NCBI GenBank assembly: GCA_009925805.1
Contig: RFQF01000135.1
Span: 1 to 5,593, forward strand
Direction of reading: 5' to 3'
Source: Flavobacteriia bacterium
GTDB taxonomy: Bacteria; Bacteroidota; Bacteroidia; Flavobacteriales_D; Crocinitomicaceae
Length of the DNA: 5,593 nucleotides
Shown here piece by piece: positions 1 through 5,593 of this stretch; positions within the stretch are counted from its first letter, which is position 1, and each line of letters begins with the position of its first letter. The notes below the pieces were generated by a model. It worked only from the letters and a program-made list of their open reading frames with translations, ran no database searches and was not told the origin of the DNA. The position numbers and the translations under genes were made by a program.

Positions 1-165
1 TCGATAAATACTTGTGGCACAAATCCCCTCGTCAATTCCTGTCTCACCCGGATTGACCGACATTTTATCGTACATAAAATGCGTAAGGAGTTTGTCTTGC
101 TGCGCAACCAATGAGGTCGCAAACAATGCAATAAAAAGACCTAAAAGGTTTATTCTCAATTTCAT
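1..165 (-). CDS. PorP/SprF-family type IX secretion outer-membrane protein, N-terminal fragment
   Basis: Partial gene: the first 55 codons are present and the rest lies beyond the left edge. The reading starts at the ATG complementary to 163-165 and stays open to base 1. Residues 1-21 form a clear Sec signal peptide (MKLRINLLG, then a hydrophobic core ending LVA), with likely cleavage before Gln22-Gln23. The mature start carries the family hallmark: D24 followed by THFMYDKM and NPGETG (residues 28-43), the usual place of the 'TQYMYN..NPAYAG' signature, then a turn into SIYR, where family members often have 'YRNQW'. PorP/SprF proteins are outer-membrane beta-barrels that help the T9SS deliver or anchor secreted proteins and adhesins. 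The genome may hold several paralogues, so I cannot say whether this is the copy in the core porKLMN locus. Family call is good; subtype is open. Confidence 0.8.
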   Translation of the reverse strand, partial: MKLRINLLGLFIALFATSLVAQQDKLLTHFMYDKMSVNPGETGIDEGICATSIYR

Positions 166-226
166 ACTAATTAACTTGCAAATTAATTTATTGCTTTTGA
201 ACGAAAACATCCCTTCAAAATGCTTG

Positions 227-254
227 CTAAGTTAAGCAAAAAAATGAAAATCAA
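227..254 (-). promoter_or_regulatory. Possible promoter for the PorP/SprF-family gene
   Basis: On the minus strand, TTG (254-252) is followed after 17 bases by TAACTTAG (234-227), one mismatch from the Bacteroidota -7 consensus TAnnTTTG. Transcription would start near 220-223, giving a leader of about 55-60 bases before the ATG at 165. The region is very AT-rich, so a chance match is quite possible. Confidence 0.3.
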
Positions 255-263
255 AAAAAATCA

Positions 264-296
264 TAAAAAATGTACACTACCCCAGTTTCTGGTAGG
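264..296 (-). terminator. Possible intrinsic terminator overlapping the end of the arginase-like gene
   Basis: On the minus strand the last codons and stop contain CTACCAG-AAA-CTGGGGTAG (295-277). This can fold as CTA/TAG plus CCAG/CTGG with a two-base GG bulge, or as CTACC/GGTAG with a larger loop. A T run begins six bases after the stem (270-265) and a second, longer one follows at 260-253. The stem is short and the T run is offset, so this is only a moderate candidate. If it works, it separates the arginase-like gene from the PorP-type gene. Confidence 0.35.
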
Positions 297-1413
297 TTCG
301 CCACCAAAGATCCGGAAGTTCATTGTTCATAGCGTTTTCGTAATCCGTTTTATTGCAGGGAACAAGATGGTGGCGTTCAAATTTTGTGAATTCTGTGGGA
401 GGGTAGGGAACTTCCATCCACCATCGGTCGGTTTTATTGCTTTTATAGAACACCAACTCTTTGAATTCGTTTTCCATAAGCACTGAAAACCGAAGATACT
501 CCTTTTTACTTCCTATTGGAAAATCTCCCTTCCGTTCTTCAACACCTTCCATGAAATACCAAAGCGTATGGGCCACCAAAGCGGCATCATAGGATGGATT
601 GGGAAGAGCATTAAAAATTCCGAAACACGATAATTTATCCGACACACCGGCATACTTGGCAATTCTACAAAACTGTTCTACGGTGAATCCATTGGGATTT
701 CCTTGTTGCACTTGGCGTTCAGAAGCTTTCACCGAATCCATATTCATCACAACGATATCCGCATTCCGTAAATGAGGTTCAGCCAGTCGAAAATCGCTAT
801 TAAAAGTGCCAAGCTTGCATTGGTCGAAATAGAGTTTATCATAGAGCGCTAATTCTTGGGGGTCGTTTCGGTTGGGCTGAACGCCCACCGTAGCATGGTT
901 GAATAGATAACAAGGCCTGCGCATTAACAACCCACTTAAATATCCACGGCTTGAAATGGGAGTCTCTGGTTGCCCCAAGTTTAGGCGTTCATCTACCGCA
1001 CACACATTGATCAACTGTTCCGAAATTTCGAGCCCCACAAACACGGCTTGCACGAGATCTATACTTCCCCCTACCACGACCGGGATGCAACTAATTTTCA
1101 CCAATTCCGATACCAAGGTCTGGAGAGCAAAATAAGTGTCTTCGATTCGCTCCCCGGGATTAAGATCACCTAAGTCATAAATTTTTGACTTCCATGAAGT
1201 TTGGCTGTAAAGCGTGTACAAATGCTCTCTAAACTCAAGGCTTTCTTGATAGGAGGTGGAATGATTTCGAAATTCTTTCACGTGGACCAAACAAAGGGAA
1301 TTCCGCTCAATTTCCGCCGTAGATGCTGCCGAAAAGGTTACTTTTTTTCCTAATTGACTTTCCGAATATTCTTTTTTTTCAACCGGAACCAAGAACAATG
1401 AAAAATCCAACAT
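277..1413 (-). CDS. Arginase/formimidoylglutamase-like protein with degenerate metal site
   Basis: A 378-residue ureohydrolase-fold protein of the kind usually labelled formimidoylglutamase or arginase in Bacteroidota. Numbering here counts from an upstream ATG at 1473; I prefer the ATG at 1413 (residue 21, MLDFSLFLVP) because relatives, as I recall them, begin at this point and a possible promoter lies just before it. Family landmarks appear in order: VVVGGSIDL (133-140), AVDERLNLG (159-167), VGVQPN (196-201) and VVMNMDSVKAS (241-251). The usual ligands of the binuclear Mn site are H in GGxH, D-x-H-x-D and D-x-D. Here I read S137, D161/R163/N165 and N244/D246, so about four of six are lost. 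The C-terminal tail (RWWMEVP, HHLVPCNKTDY, LPDLWWRTYQKLG) is, from memory, typical of the Bacteroidota branch. Hydrolysis of arginine, agmatine or formimidoylglutamate is therefore doubtful. The role is unknown; a structural or binding function is an inference. Confidence 0.8.
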   Translation of the reverse strand: MLDFSLFLVPVEKKEYSESQLGKKVTFSAASTAEIERNSLCLVHVKEFRNHSTSYQESLEFREHLYTLYSQTSWKSKIYDLGDLNPGERIEDTYFALQTLVSELVKISCIPVVVGGSIDLVQAVFVGLEISEQLINVCAVDERLNLGQPETPISSRGYLSGLLMRRPCYLFNHATVGVQPNRNDPQELALYDKLYFDQCKLGTFNSDFRLAEPHLRNADIVVMNMDSVKASERQVQQGNPNGFTVEQFCRIAKYAGVSDKLSCFGIFNALPNPSYDAALVAHTLWYFMEGVEERKGDFPIGSKKEYLRFSVLMENEFKELVFYKSNKTDRWWMEVPYPPTEFTKFERHHLVPCNKTDYENAMNNELPDLWWRTYQKLG

Positions 1414-1431
1414 GTACTTCTGCTTAAAGGA

Positions 1432-1450
1432 CGAAGGTATATATGCTAAT
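1432..1450 (-). promoter_or_regulatory. Weak candidate -7 box before the preferred start of the arginase-like gene
   Basis: TACCTTCG (1439-1432, minus strand) matches TAnnTTTG with one substitution. No clear TTG stands at -33; only TTT-rich sequence lies about 16 bases upstream. Transcription from it would begin around 1425-1428, downstream of the alternative ATG at 1473 and about 12-15 bases before the ATG at 1413, which would favour the shorter protein. Confidence 0.25.
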
Positions 1451-1503
1451 AAAGTAAATCCGCGGATATGCAATAATTTATTCCATAGCCCAACGTGAAT
1501 AAC

Positions 1504-1893
1504 TTACCTATCAAAAAACTGTTGAATGTTTGGTCGAAAGTACTGATCGGATTTCAACACCTTTCCGTCTTCGCGGAAAATAGGATTTCCATTCGCATCC
1601 AATTTACTCAGGTTGGAGCGTTGAATTTCGAGGAAAACCGCTTCAATTTTATCCTGCAATCCATGCCGTAGCAGGGTTCCACACAAAATGTACAATTGAT
1701 CGCCAAGTGCATCGGCAATTTCAACGATATCCCCTTTTTTTGCTGCTTCCAGGTATTCTTCGTTTTCTTCTTTCATCAGATTGTAGCGAAGAACTGCCCC
1801 GGATTCATCAAGGAGCGAAGGTTGGGTATTGTTTTCAATTCCAAACGCTTCATGAAAAACCTTTACTTGTTGAATAACTTCTTTCAATTCCAT
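1504..1893 (-). CDS. MazG-like all-alpha NTP pyrophosphohydrolase
   Basis: A 129-residue protein of the all-alpha NTP-pyrophosphatase superfamily (MazG / phosphoribosyl-ATP pyrophosphohydrolase-like). Such enzymes hydrolyse (d)NTPs to the monophosphate and pyrophosphate with Mg2+ or Mn2+ in the cytoplasm. The metal-binding signature EExxE...ExxD is intact: E42, E43 and E46 in one helix, then E58 and D61 with D65 (EIADALGDQLY) in the next. The C-terminal part (SNLSKLDANGNP, then REDGKVLKSDQYFRPNI) resembles, from memory, the Deinococcus DR2231-like branch, which prefers dUTP; substrate here is unproven. The start codon lies three bases after the stop of the E1 gene, with no visible ribosome site, so translational coupling to E1 is likely. 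A house-cleaning role in removing non-canonical nucleotides is the simplest guess. Confidence 0.82.
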   Translation of the reverse strand: MELKEVIQQVKVFHEAFGIENNTQPSLLDESGAVLRYNLMKEENEEYLEAAKKGDIVEIADALGDQLYILCGTLLRHGLQDKIEAVFLEIQRSNLSKLDANGNPIFREDGKVLKSDQYFRPNIQQFFDR

Positions 1894-1896
1894 GAG

Positions 1897-3948
1897 TTAG
1901 TAATTTAATAAATGGAGCATGGCTTCTTGAACCATATGGGAATTCGGTAACAAGGCTGCTTCCAGCTCCGCATTTAGCGGGATTGCCGGAGTATCTATCG
2001 AGCCAACCAATTGTACGGGAGCATCGAGGTATTGAAAACAATGTTGTTGAATTCTTCCGAGCAGGCTTAACCCAAACGTGCATTCCTTCGATTCTTCAGA
2101 AACCACCAAAATTTTCGCATGGCGTTTGGCGAGGGCCTCCATTGCCTCAAAATCCAAAGGATTCAGGGATCTAAGGTCAAGGATTTCCACTTGACCACCA
2201 AACGCTTTTGCTGCTTCGAGCGCCCAATATACCCCTCGTCCATAGGTGACCACGCCTAAGCTCTTACCTTCGTTCACCCTCGGATCTTCGGCCGCAAGAA
2301 CTATTCTTGCTTTACCCAAAGGAACCCGATAATCCTCATCCGGTTCCACCGACATGGCTTCTTCTGTTCCCGGAATTTTTGACCAATACAACCCTTTGTG
2401 TTCCAGAATGACTACTGGATTGGGGTCGTAATAAGCCGCTTTCAAAAGACCTTTTAGGTCCGCTCCGTTGGAAGGATATACCACTTTAATTCCTCGAATA
2501 TTCACCAGTACGGATTCCACGCTGGAGGAATGGTATGGCCCTCCTGAGCCATAAGCCCCGATCGGAACACGGATTACGGCGCTCACCGGCCATTTACCGT
2601 TGGAAAGATAATAACTGCGGGACACTTCCGTAAAGAGTTGGTTTAATCCCGGCCAAATATAATCCGCAAATTGCACCTCTACGATGGGTTTTAGTCCGAC
2701 GGCCGACATACCGACTGTTGAACCAATGATGAAGGCTTCTTGAATGGGCGTGTTGAAAACACGATGATCACCAAAGGTTTCTGCAAGGGTTGCAGCTTCT
2801 CGAAATACTCCGCCCAACCTGCGCCCAACATCTTGACCGTACAAAAGTGCTTCAGGGTGTTGCTGCATAATTTCGCGCACGGCAAACAACGCAGCATCGA
2901 CCATAACGGTTTTTTTCTTTCCTTTCGGGGTTCGCACACCAACCTCTTCCTGAATCGAAGTTGGAGCAAAAATAAAATCTTGAACCGTGGAAGGATCGGG
3001 ATCCGGTGAGGCTAAGGCCCTTTCGTAGGCCTCTTGTACACGCTGCACCGATTCATTTGCCAATTGATCGAGGGTCGAATGCGCTATGTTGGCGAGGATG
3101 CACGCATTTTTCAATTTAGGAAACGGATCTTTTTTGGCAGCCCTATCGAGATCATCGCGATACCATTCCATTCGTACGCCTGACGTATGATGGTTGAGTA
3201 AAGGAACGGTAGCATGAAGGATGAACGGCCGACGTTCTTTACGGATGATGGAAAGGGTGGCGTTAAGTGCTTCGTAACATGCTTCAAAATCTGATCCATC
3301 CACGGAAACAATACCCATTCCTTTAAACCCGGCTGCGAATTCTGCAATGTTTTGAGCCCGTGTTTCTTGAGCATTTGCTGAAATATCCCATCCATTGTCT
3401 TGAACAAAATATAAAATGGGTAATTGTTTCAGTACCGCCATCTGGAAGGCTTCTGAAACTTCCCCTTCTGTGCATGAGGCATCCCCTAAGGAGCAAACAA
3501 CGATTGCTTGTTGTTCCTCCTCGGGAACGAGGTTCATTTTTTCTTTGTATTGTAACCCCAAAGCGATGCCCGTGGTGGGAATAGCCTGCATACCGGTAGC
3601 TGAAGACTGATGAATTATTTTTGGCTTGTCGGGTTGATTTAACGATGGATGAGAATAATAGGTCCGACCTCCGGAAAAAGGGTCATTTTTTTTGGCTAAT
3701 ACCTGCAGGAACAGTTCCTCGGGAGTTACCCCAATTCCCAACAGGATGCTATCATCTCGGTAATACGGAGACACCCAATCTTTCGGGGTTAATTGCAGGG
3801 CCAACGCCAACTGGACTGCTTCATGTCCGCGGGAGGTGGCATGCACGTATTTGGAAGTAATTTCGCGGTTAGCTTCGAGAAGTTCAGTGATGTTTTTTGC
3901 ATCACACATAAGGGAAAAGGCTCGCAGAAGTGTAGATGAATGATTCAT
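1897..3948 (-). CDS. 2-oxoacid (branched-chain type) dehydrogenase E1, fused alpha-beta subunits
   Basis: Thiamine-diphosphate enzyme that decarboxylates a 2-oxoacid and passes the acyl group to lipoyl-E2. Residues 1 to about 320 are the alpha part: RGHEAVQLAL (40-49), YYRDD (62-66), the ThDP/Mg motif GDASCTEGE to QDNGWDIS (155-190) and the HHTS loop (253-256) matching the active-site histidine loop of branched-chain E1-alpha. A proline- and lysine-rich linker (about 315-346) leads to the beta part: GQDVGRRLGGVFR (371-383), NTPIQEAF with E404 as the expected N1' glutamate, VQFADYIWPGLNQ (425-437), H473 in GPYHSSS as the expected active-site histidine, and a C-terminal transketolase domain (EILDLRSLNPLD, 588-599). 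The 683-residue single chain is a typical Bacteroidota arrangement, with no break. It has its own strong -7 box and is followed three bases later by the MazG-like gene. No E2 or E3 gene is nearby, so substrate (branched-chain oxoacids rather than pyruvate) is inferred. Confidence 0.9.
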   Translation of the reverse strand: MNHSSTLLRAFSLMCDAKNITELLEANREITSKYVHATSRGHEAVQLALALQLTPKDWVSPYYRDDSILLGIGVTPEELFLQVLAKKNDPFSGGRTYYSHPSLNQPDKPKIIHQSSATGMQAIPTTGIALGLQYKEKMNLVPEEEQQAIVVCSLGDASCTEGEVSEAFQMAVLKQLPILYFVQDNGWDISANAQETRAQNIAEFAAGFKGMGIVSVDGSDFEACYEALNATLSIIRKERRPFILHATVPLLNHHTSGVRMEWYRDDLDRAAKKDPFPKLKNACILANIAHSTLDQLANESVQRVQEAYERALASPDPDPSTVQDFIFAPTSIQEEVGVRTPKGKKKTVMVDAALFAVREIMQQHPEALLYGQDVGRRLGGVFREAATLAETFGDHRVFNTPIQEAFIIGSTVGMSAVGLKPIVEVQFADYIWPGLNQLFTEVSRSYYLSNGKWPVSAVIRVPIGAYGSGGPYHSSSVESVLVNIRGIKVVYPSNGADLKGLLKAAYYDPNPVVILEHKGLYWSKIPGTEEAMSVEPDEDYRVPLGKARIVLAAEDPRVNEGKSLGVVTYGRGVYWALEAAKAFGGQVEILDLRSLNPLDFEAMEALAKRHAKILVVSEESKECTFGLSLLGRIQQHCFQYLDAPVQLVGSIDTPAIPLNAELEAALLPNSHMVQEAMLHLLNY

Positions 3949-3971
3949 GAAGCATGTTTGAAAATGTCGGA

Positions 3972-4000
3972 CAAATATACAACGGTTCAGGCTATTTCAC
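3972..4000 (-). promoter_or_regulatory. Bacteroidota-type promoter for the fused E1 gene
   Basis: The 43-base gap between the LD-carboxypeptidase stop and the E1 start holds a perfect -7 box TATATTTG (3979-3972, minus strand). The -33 position, 18 bases upstream, reads GTG (4000-3998) rather than TTG and lies inside the 3' end of the carboxypeptidase gene. The predicted start of transcription is about 3965-3968, giving a leader of about 17-20 bases. This suggests that E1 and the MazG-like gene can be transcribed separately from the carboxypeptidase. Confidence 0.55.
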
Positions 4001-5026
4001 TGCGGGATTTAAATATCTAATCGTTCCTAAATCCGCATTTAACTCCAGCGATATGCCGAGGGGTAAAGTGCAATGATCTTGGGTATGACCAATTCGTGGA
4101 TTGTAAAGTACGGGAAAGGACACTTCTTCAAAGTGCATTTTTAGCACTTGTTCAAGGGTGAAGGATTGTTGCGGTGATTCGGGAGTACAATCGGTGAATT
4201 TCCCGAGGATTAACCCGCTTATTTGTTGGAAAACCCCAGCCAAGCGCAACGAAGTAAGCATACGATCGATTCTGTAGGGCTCTTCGCCAATTTCTTCGAG
4301 TACCAGAATTTTATTCTTGCAATCCGGAAAATACGGACTACCGAGCATGGATGTGAAAACGCATAGATTTCCTCCGACAAGGGCTCCTTGGGCAATTCCC
4401 GGTTTTGAGAACAACCTCTTGGACTCCGGGGTTTTCGGCAACTCGATTTCAAGGAGCGTAGCATTAAAAACCCCTTTTTTGAAGTACTCAGTGGTGAAAG
4501 GCCCCCACCCTGAATTACCCACCGGGCCATGAAAAGTAACTAGTCCGGTTCGATGGGTGATGGCATTCAGGAGATAGGTTATATCGCTAAATCCCACCAA
4601 AATCTTAGGGTTTTGAATAAACCAATTCCAATCGATTTTTTCCATCAATCGGGCACTTCCCCATCCTCCTCGAATGCACATTATCGCTTTAACTTCAGGG
4701 TTTAATAGGGCTTGCTTTAAATCTTCTAACCGTTGATCATCGGTTCCAGAGAGGTACCCATATTTGTACGCAACGGATGGTGCCAACCAAGAAACTAATC
4801 CAAGATTGGTCAAGGTATTCTTAAATTCGTCAACCACTTTAGAATCCATAACCACTCCTGCTAAACCAAGCACCGCTACGGTATCACCGGGTTTCAGGCG
4901 ATCAGGAATTAAGGGAGCTTTTTTCGGCTCGTTTGGCAGTGGCTTAGGCATGGAATGAAGTGGTGAAACGCTAAACATGGCGCTTCCTAATGCGGTCCAG
5001 CGGAGGAAATCTCTTCGATTGGGCAT
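3992..5026 (-). CDS. Peptidase S66 LD-carboxypeptidase with Tat-like signal peptide
   Basis: Serine peptidase of family S66 (LdcA/MccF), which removes the terminal D-alanine from murein tetrapeptides by cutting an L,D bond. The catalytic triad is visible: nucleophile S147 in LVGFSDIT, E244 in LVLEEIGEEPYRIDRM, and H314 in IGHTQDHCTLPLG. The substrate-site element CIRGGWGSARLM (117-128) and GALVGGNL (214-221) also fit. The N terminus is unusual for LdcA: NRRDFLRW (3-10) followed by a short apolar stretch (TALGSAMFSV) resembles a twin-arginine signal, with possible cleavage near residue 25; the mature enzyme begins around IPDRLKPGDTVAV. This predicts a periplasmic or envelope location, while E. 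coli LdcA is cytoplasmic. The ATG at 5026 is the only usable one, since an in-frame stop lies two codons upstream. At 344 residues it matches the family (about 300) plus the signal. MccF-type immunity is a less likely alternative. Confidence 0.88.
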   Translation of the reverse strand: MPNRRDFLRWTALGSAMFSVSPLHSMPKPLPNEPKKAPLIPDRLKPGDTVAVLGLAGVVMDSKVVDEFKNTLTNLGLVSWLAPSVAYKYGYLSGTDDQRLEDLKQALLNPEVKAIMCIRGGWGSARLMEKIDWNWFIQNPKILVGFSDITYLLNAITHRTGLVTFHGPVGNSGWGPFTTEYFKKGVFNATLLEIELPKTPESKRLFSKPGIAQGALVGGNLCVFTSMLGSPYFPDCKNKILVLEEIGEEPYRIDRMLTSLRLAGVFQQISGLILGKFTDCTPESPQQSFTLEQVLKMHFEEVSFPVLYNPRIGHTQDHCTLPLGISLELNADLGTIRYLNPAVK

Positions 5027-5030
5027 ATTT

Positions 5031-5038
5031 CAAATGTA
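5031..5038 (-). promoter_or_regulatory. -7 box of the LD-carboxypeptidase gene, almost touching its ATG
   Basis: TACATTTG (5038-5031, minus strand) is a perfect match to TAnnTTTG and ends only four bases before the ATG at 5026. The expected transcription start is around 5024-5027, so the message would have almost no leader. No TTG stands at the usual -33 distance (the sequence there is C-rich), which lowers confidence. Confidence 0.4.
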
Positions 5039-5045
5039 CAACAAG

Positions 5046-5078
5046 TTGCTGTTTTCGGGGGTTAAATCCCTAAATTTG
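5046..5078 (+). promoter_or_regulatory. Promoter for miaE
   Basis: TAAATTTG (5071-5078) is a perfect TAnnTTTG -7 box 13 bases before the miaE ATG. A TTG at 5046-5048 could be the -33 element, but its 22-base spacing is a little long; CTG at 5049-5051 gives 19. The predicted leader is about 7-10 bases. It shares the 65-base divergent region with the carboxypeptidase box. Confidence 0.5.
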
Positions 5079-5091
5079 CTTAAAAAAGGAT

Positions 5092-5593
5092 ATGTTAGGG
5101 TTGAAAATGGCGACTGATCCCCGATGGGTGAACCTGGTTGAAATGAACCTGCAGGAAATTCTCACTGACCATGCGTATTGCGAACAAAAAGCAGCTAGCA
5201 ATGCGATTTCCATAATAGTCCAATACCCGATGTATCCTGATTTGGTGCAAGCGATGACGGAAATTTGTCGTGAAGAAATGGAGCATTTTGCCTTAGTGCA
5301 TGAAAAAATAATCTCCATGGGGTTTACCTTAGGATTTGAGCGAAAAGACCCTTATGTAAACGATTTATCGGAGCACTTGCGAAGAAACAAAACGCATAGT
5401 TCACCGCAGGGTCAATTTGTGAATAAAATGCTATTCGCGGCTATGGTGGAAGCGCGAAGTTGCGAGCGATTCAAACTGCTTTCTGAGCAATTAGCCGTGG
5501 AAGAATTACGCTCCTTTTACCGCTCGTTGATGGAGAGTGAAGCCCGCCATTACACCACCTTTCTTGGTTTTGCTCGAAAGTATGGACAAGGGG
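5092..5593 (+). CDS. miaE: tRNA-(ms2io6A)-hydroxylase MiaE, 3' end cut by the window
   Basis: Ferritin-like diiron monooxygenase that hydroxylates the isopentenyl group of ms2i6A at position 37 of tRNAs, using O2. The first 167 residues are present; the family is about 190-200 long, so only the C-terminal end is missing. The six expected diiron ligands are visible in the four-helix pattern: E31 in HAYCEQKAAS, E62 and H65 in REEMEHF, E120 in MVEARSCERF, and E150 and H153 in ESEARHY. The start MLGLKMATDPRWVN agrees with the N terminus I know for Bacteroidota homologues, and an in-frame TAA (5071-5073) excludes an upstream start. It is transcribed divergently from the LD-carboxypeptidase. It would act after MiaA and MiaB, neither of which is in the window. 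Confidence 0.93.
   Translation, partial: MLGLKMATDPRWVNLVEMNLQEILTDHAYCEQKAASNAISIIVQYPMYPDLVQAMTEICREEMEHFALVHEKIISMGFTLGFERKDPYVNDLSEHLRRNKTHSSPQGQFVNKMLFAAMVEARSCERFKLLSEQLAVEELRSFYRSLMESEARHYTTFLGFARKYGQG

Noticed and set aside
221..239. Inverted repeat TTGCT/AGCAA as a terminator
   Set aside because: The stem is five AT-rich pairs, and on neither strand is it followed by a proper T run; on the minus strand the T-rich sequence comes before it.
14..486. Two plus-strand open frames at the left end (14-235 and 220-486)
   Set aside because: They overlap the PorP-type start and the 3' end of the arginase-like gene on the opposite strand, have low-complexity K/N/I/L-rich or unrecognisable translations, and no family features.
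1850..3860. Several open frames of 60-100 codons inside the fused E1 gene, on both strands
   Set aside because: They lie in other frames of a gene with intact domain signatures along its whole length and show no motifs of their own.
1897..3948. The E1 fusion as an assembly or frameshift artefact joining two genes
   Set aside because: Both halves are complete, joined by a plausible linker in one frame, and single-chain E1 proteins are known in Bacteroidota.
3992..5026. The S66 peptidase as a microcin C immunity protein (MccF)
   Set aside because: No microcin biosynthesis or transport genes are nearby, and the export signal and divergent miaE neighbour fit a cell-wall enzyme better.
5070..5318. 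Minus-strand open frames opposite miaE
   Set aside because: The plus strand encodes MiaE with all six diiron ligands in this stretch, so the antisense frames are shadows.

Overview
The window looks like chromosomal DNA from an aerobic member of the Bacteroidota, most likely Flavobacteriales or a relative. Four things support this: the start of a PorP/SprF-type outer-membrane protein of the type IX secretion system (T9SS), a single-chain fusion of the alpha and beta subunits of a 2-oxoacid dehydrogenase E1, an arginase-like protein of the form I associate with Bacteroidota, and promoter elements matching the Bacteroidota -7 consensus TAnnTTTG with no convincing Shine-Dalgarno sites. The O2-dependent diiron hydroxylase MiaE at the right edge points to an aerobic lifestyle. 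I see no tRNA, rRNA, CRISPR array, insertion sequence or phage gene.

Layout: five genes lie on the minus strand and one on the plus strand. From the right edge leftwards: miaE (plus strand, 3' end cut off by the window) is divergent from a Tat-signal-bearing S66 LD-carboxypeptidase, with 65 bp between them holding a -7 element for each direction. After a 43-bp gap with a perfect TATATTTG box comes the fused E1 (683 aa). Three bases after its stop codon a MazG-like NTP pyrophosphohydrolase begins, probably translationally coupled to E1. After a 90-bp leader comes the arginase-like protein, whose end overlaps a possible intrinsic terminator. A 111-bp AT-rich spacer then precedes the first 55 codons of the PorP/SprF-family protein, which runs off the left edge.

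How they fit together: this is mostly housekeeping. The E1 feeds branched-chain or related 2-oxoacids into acyl-CoA (E2 and E3 are not here), the MazG-like enzyme probably cleans nucleotide pools, the S66 peptidase trims peptidoglycan peptides, and MiaE modifies tRNA. The most interesting gene is the arginase-like one. It keeps the family fold signatures but has lost most of the manganese ligands, so it is probably not a classical ureohydrolase, and it sits next to a T9SS-type gene. I found no clearly novel multi-gene system.
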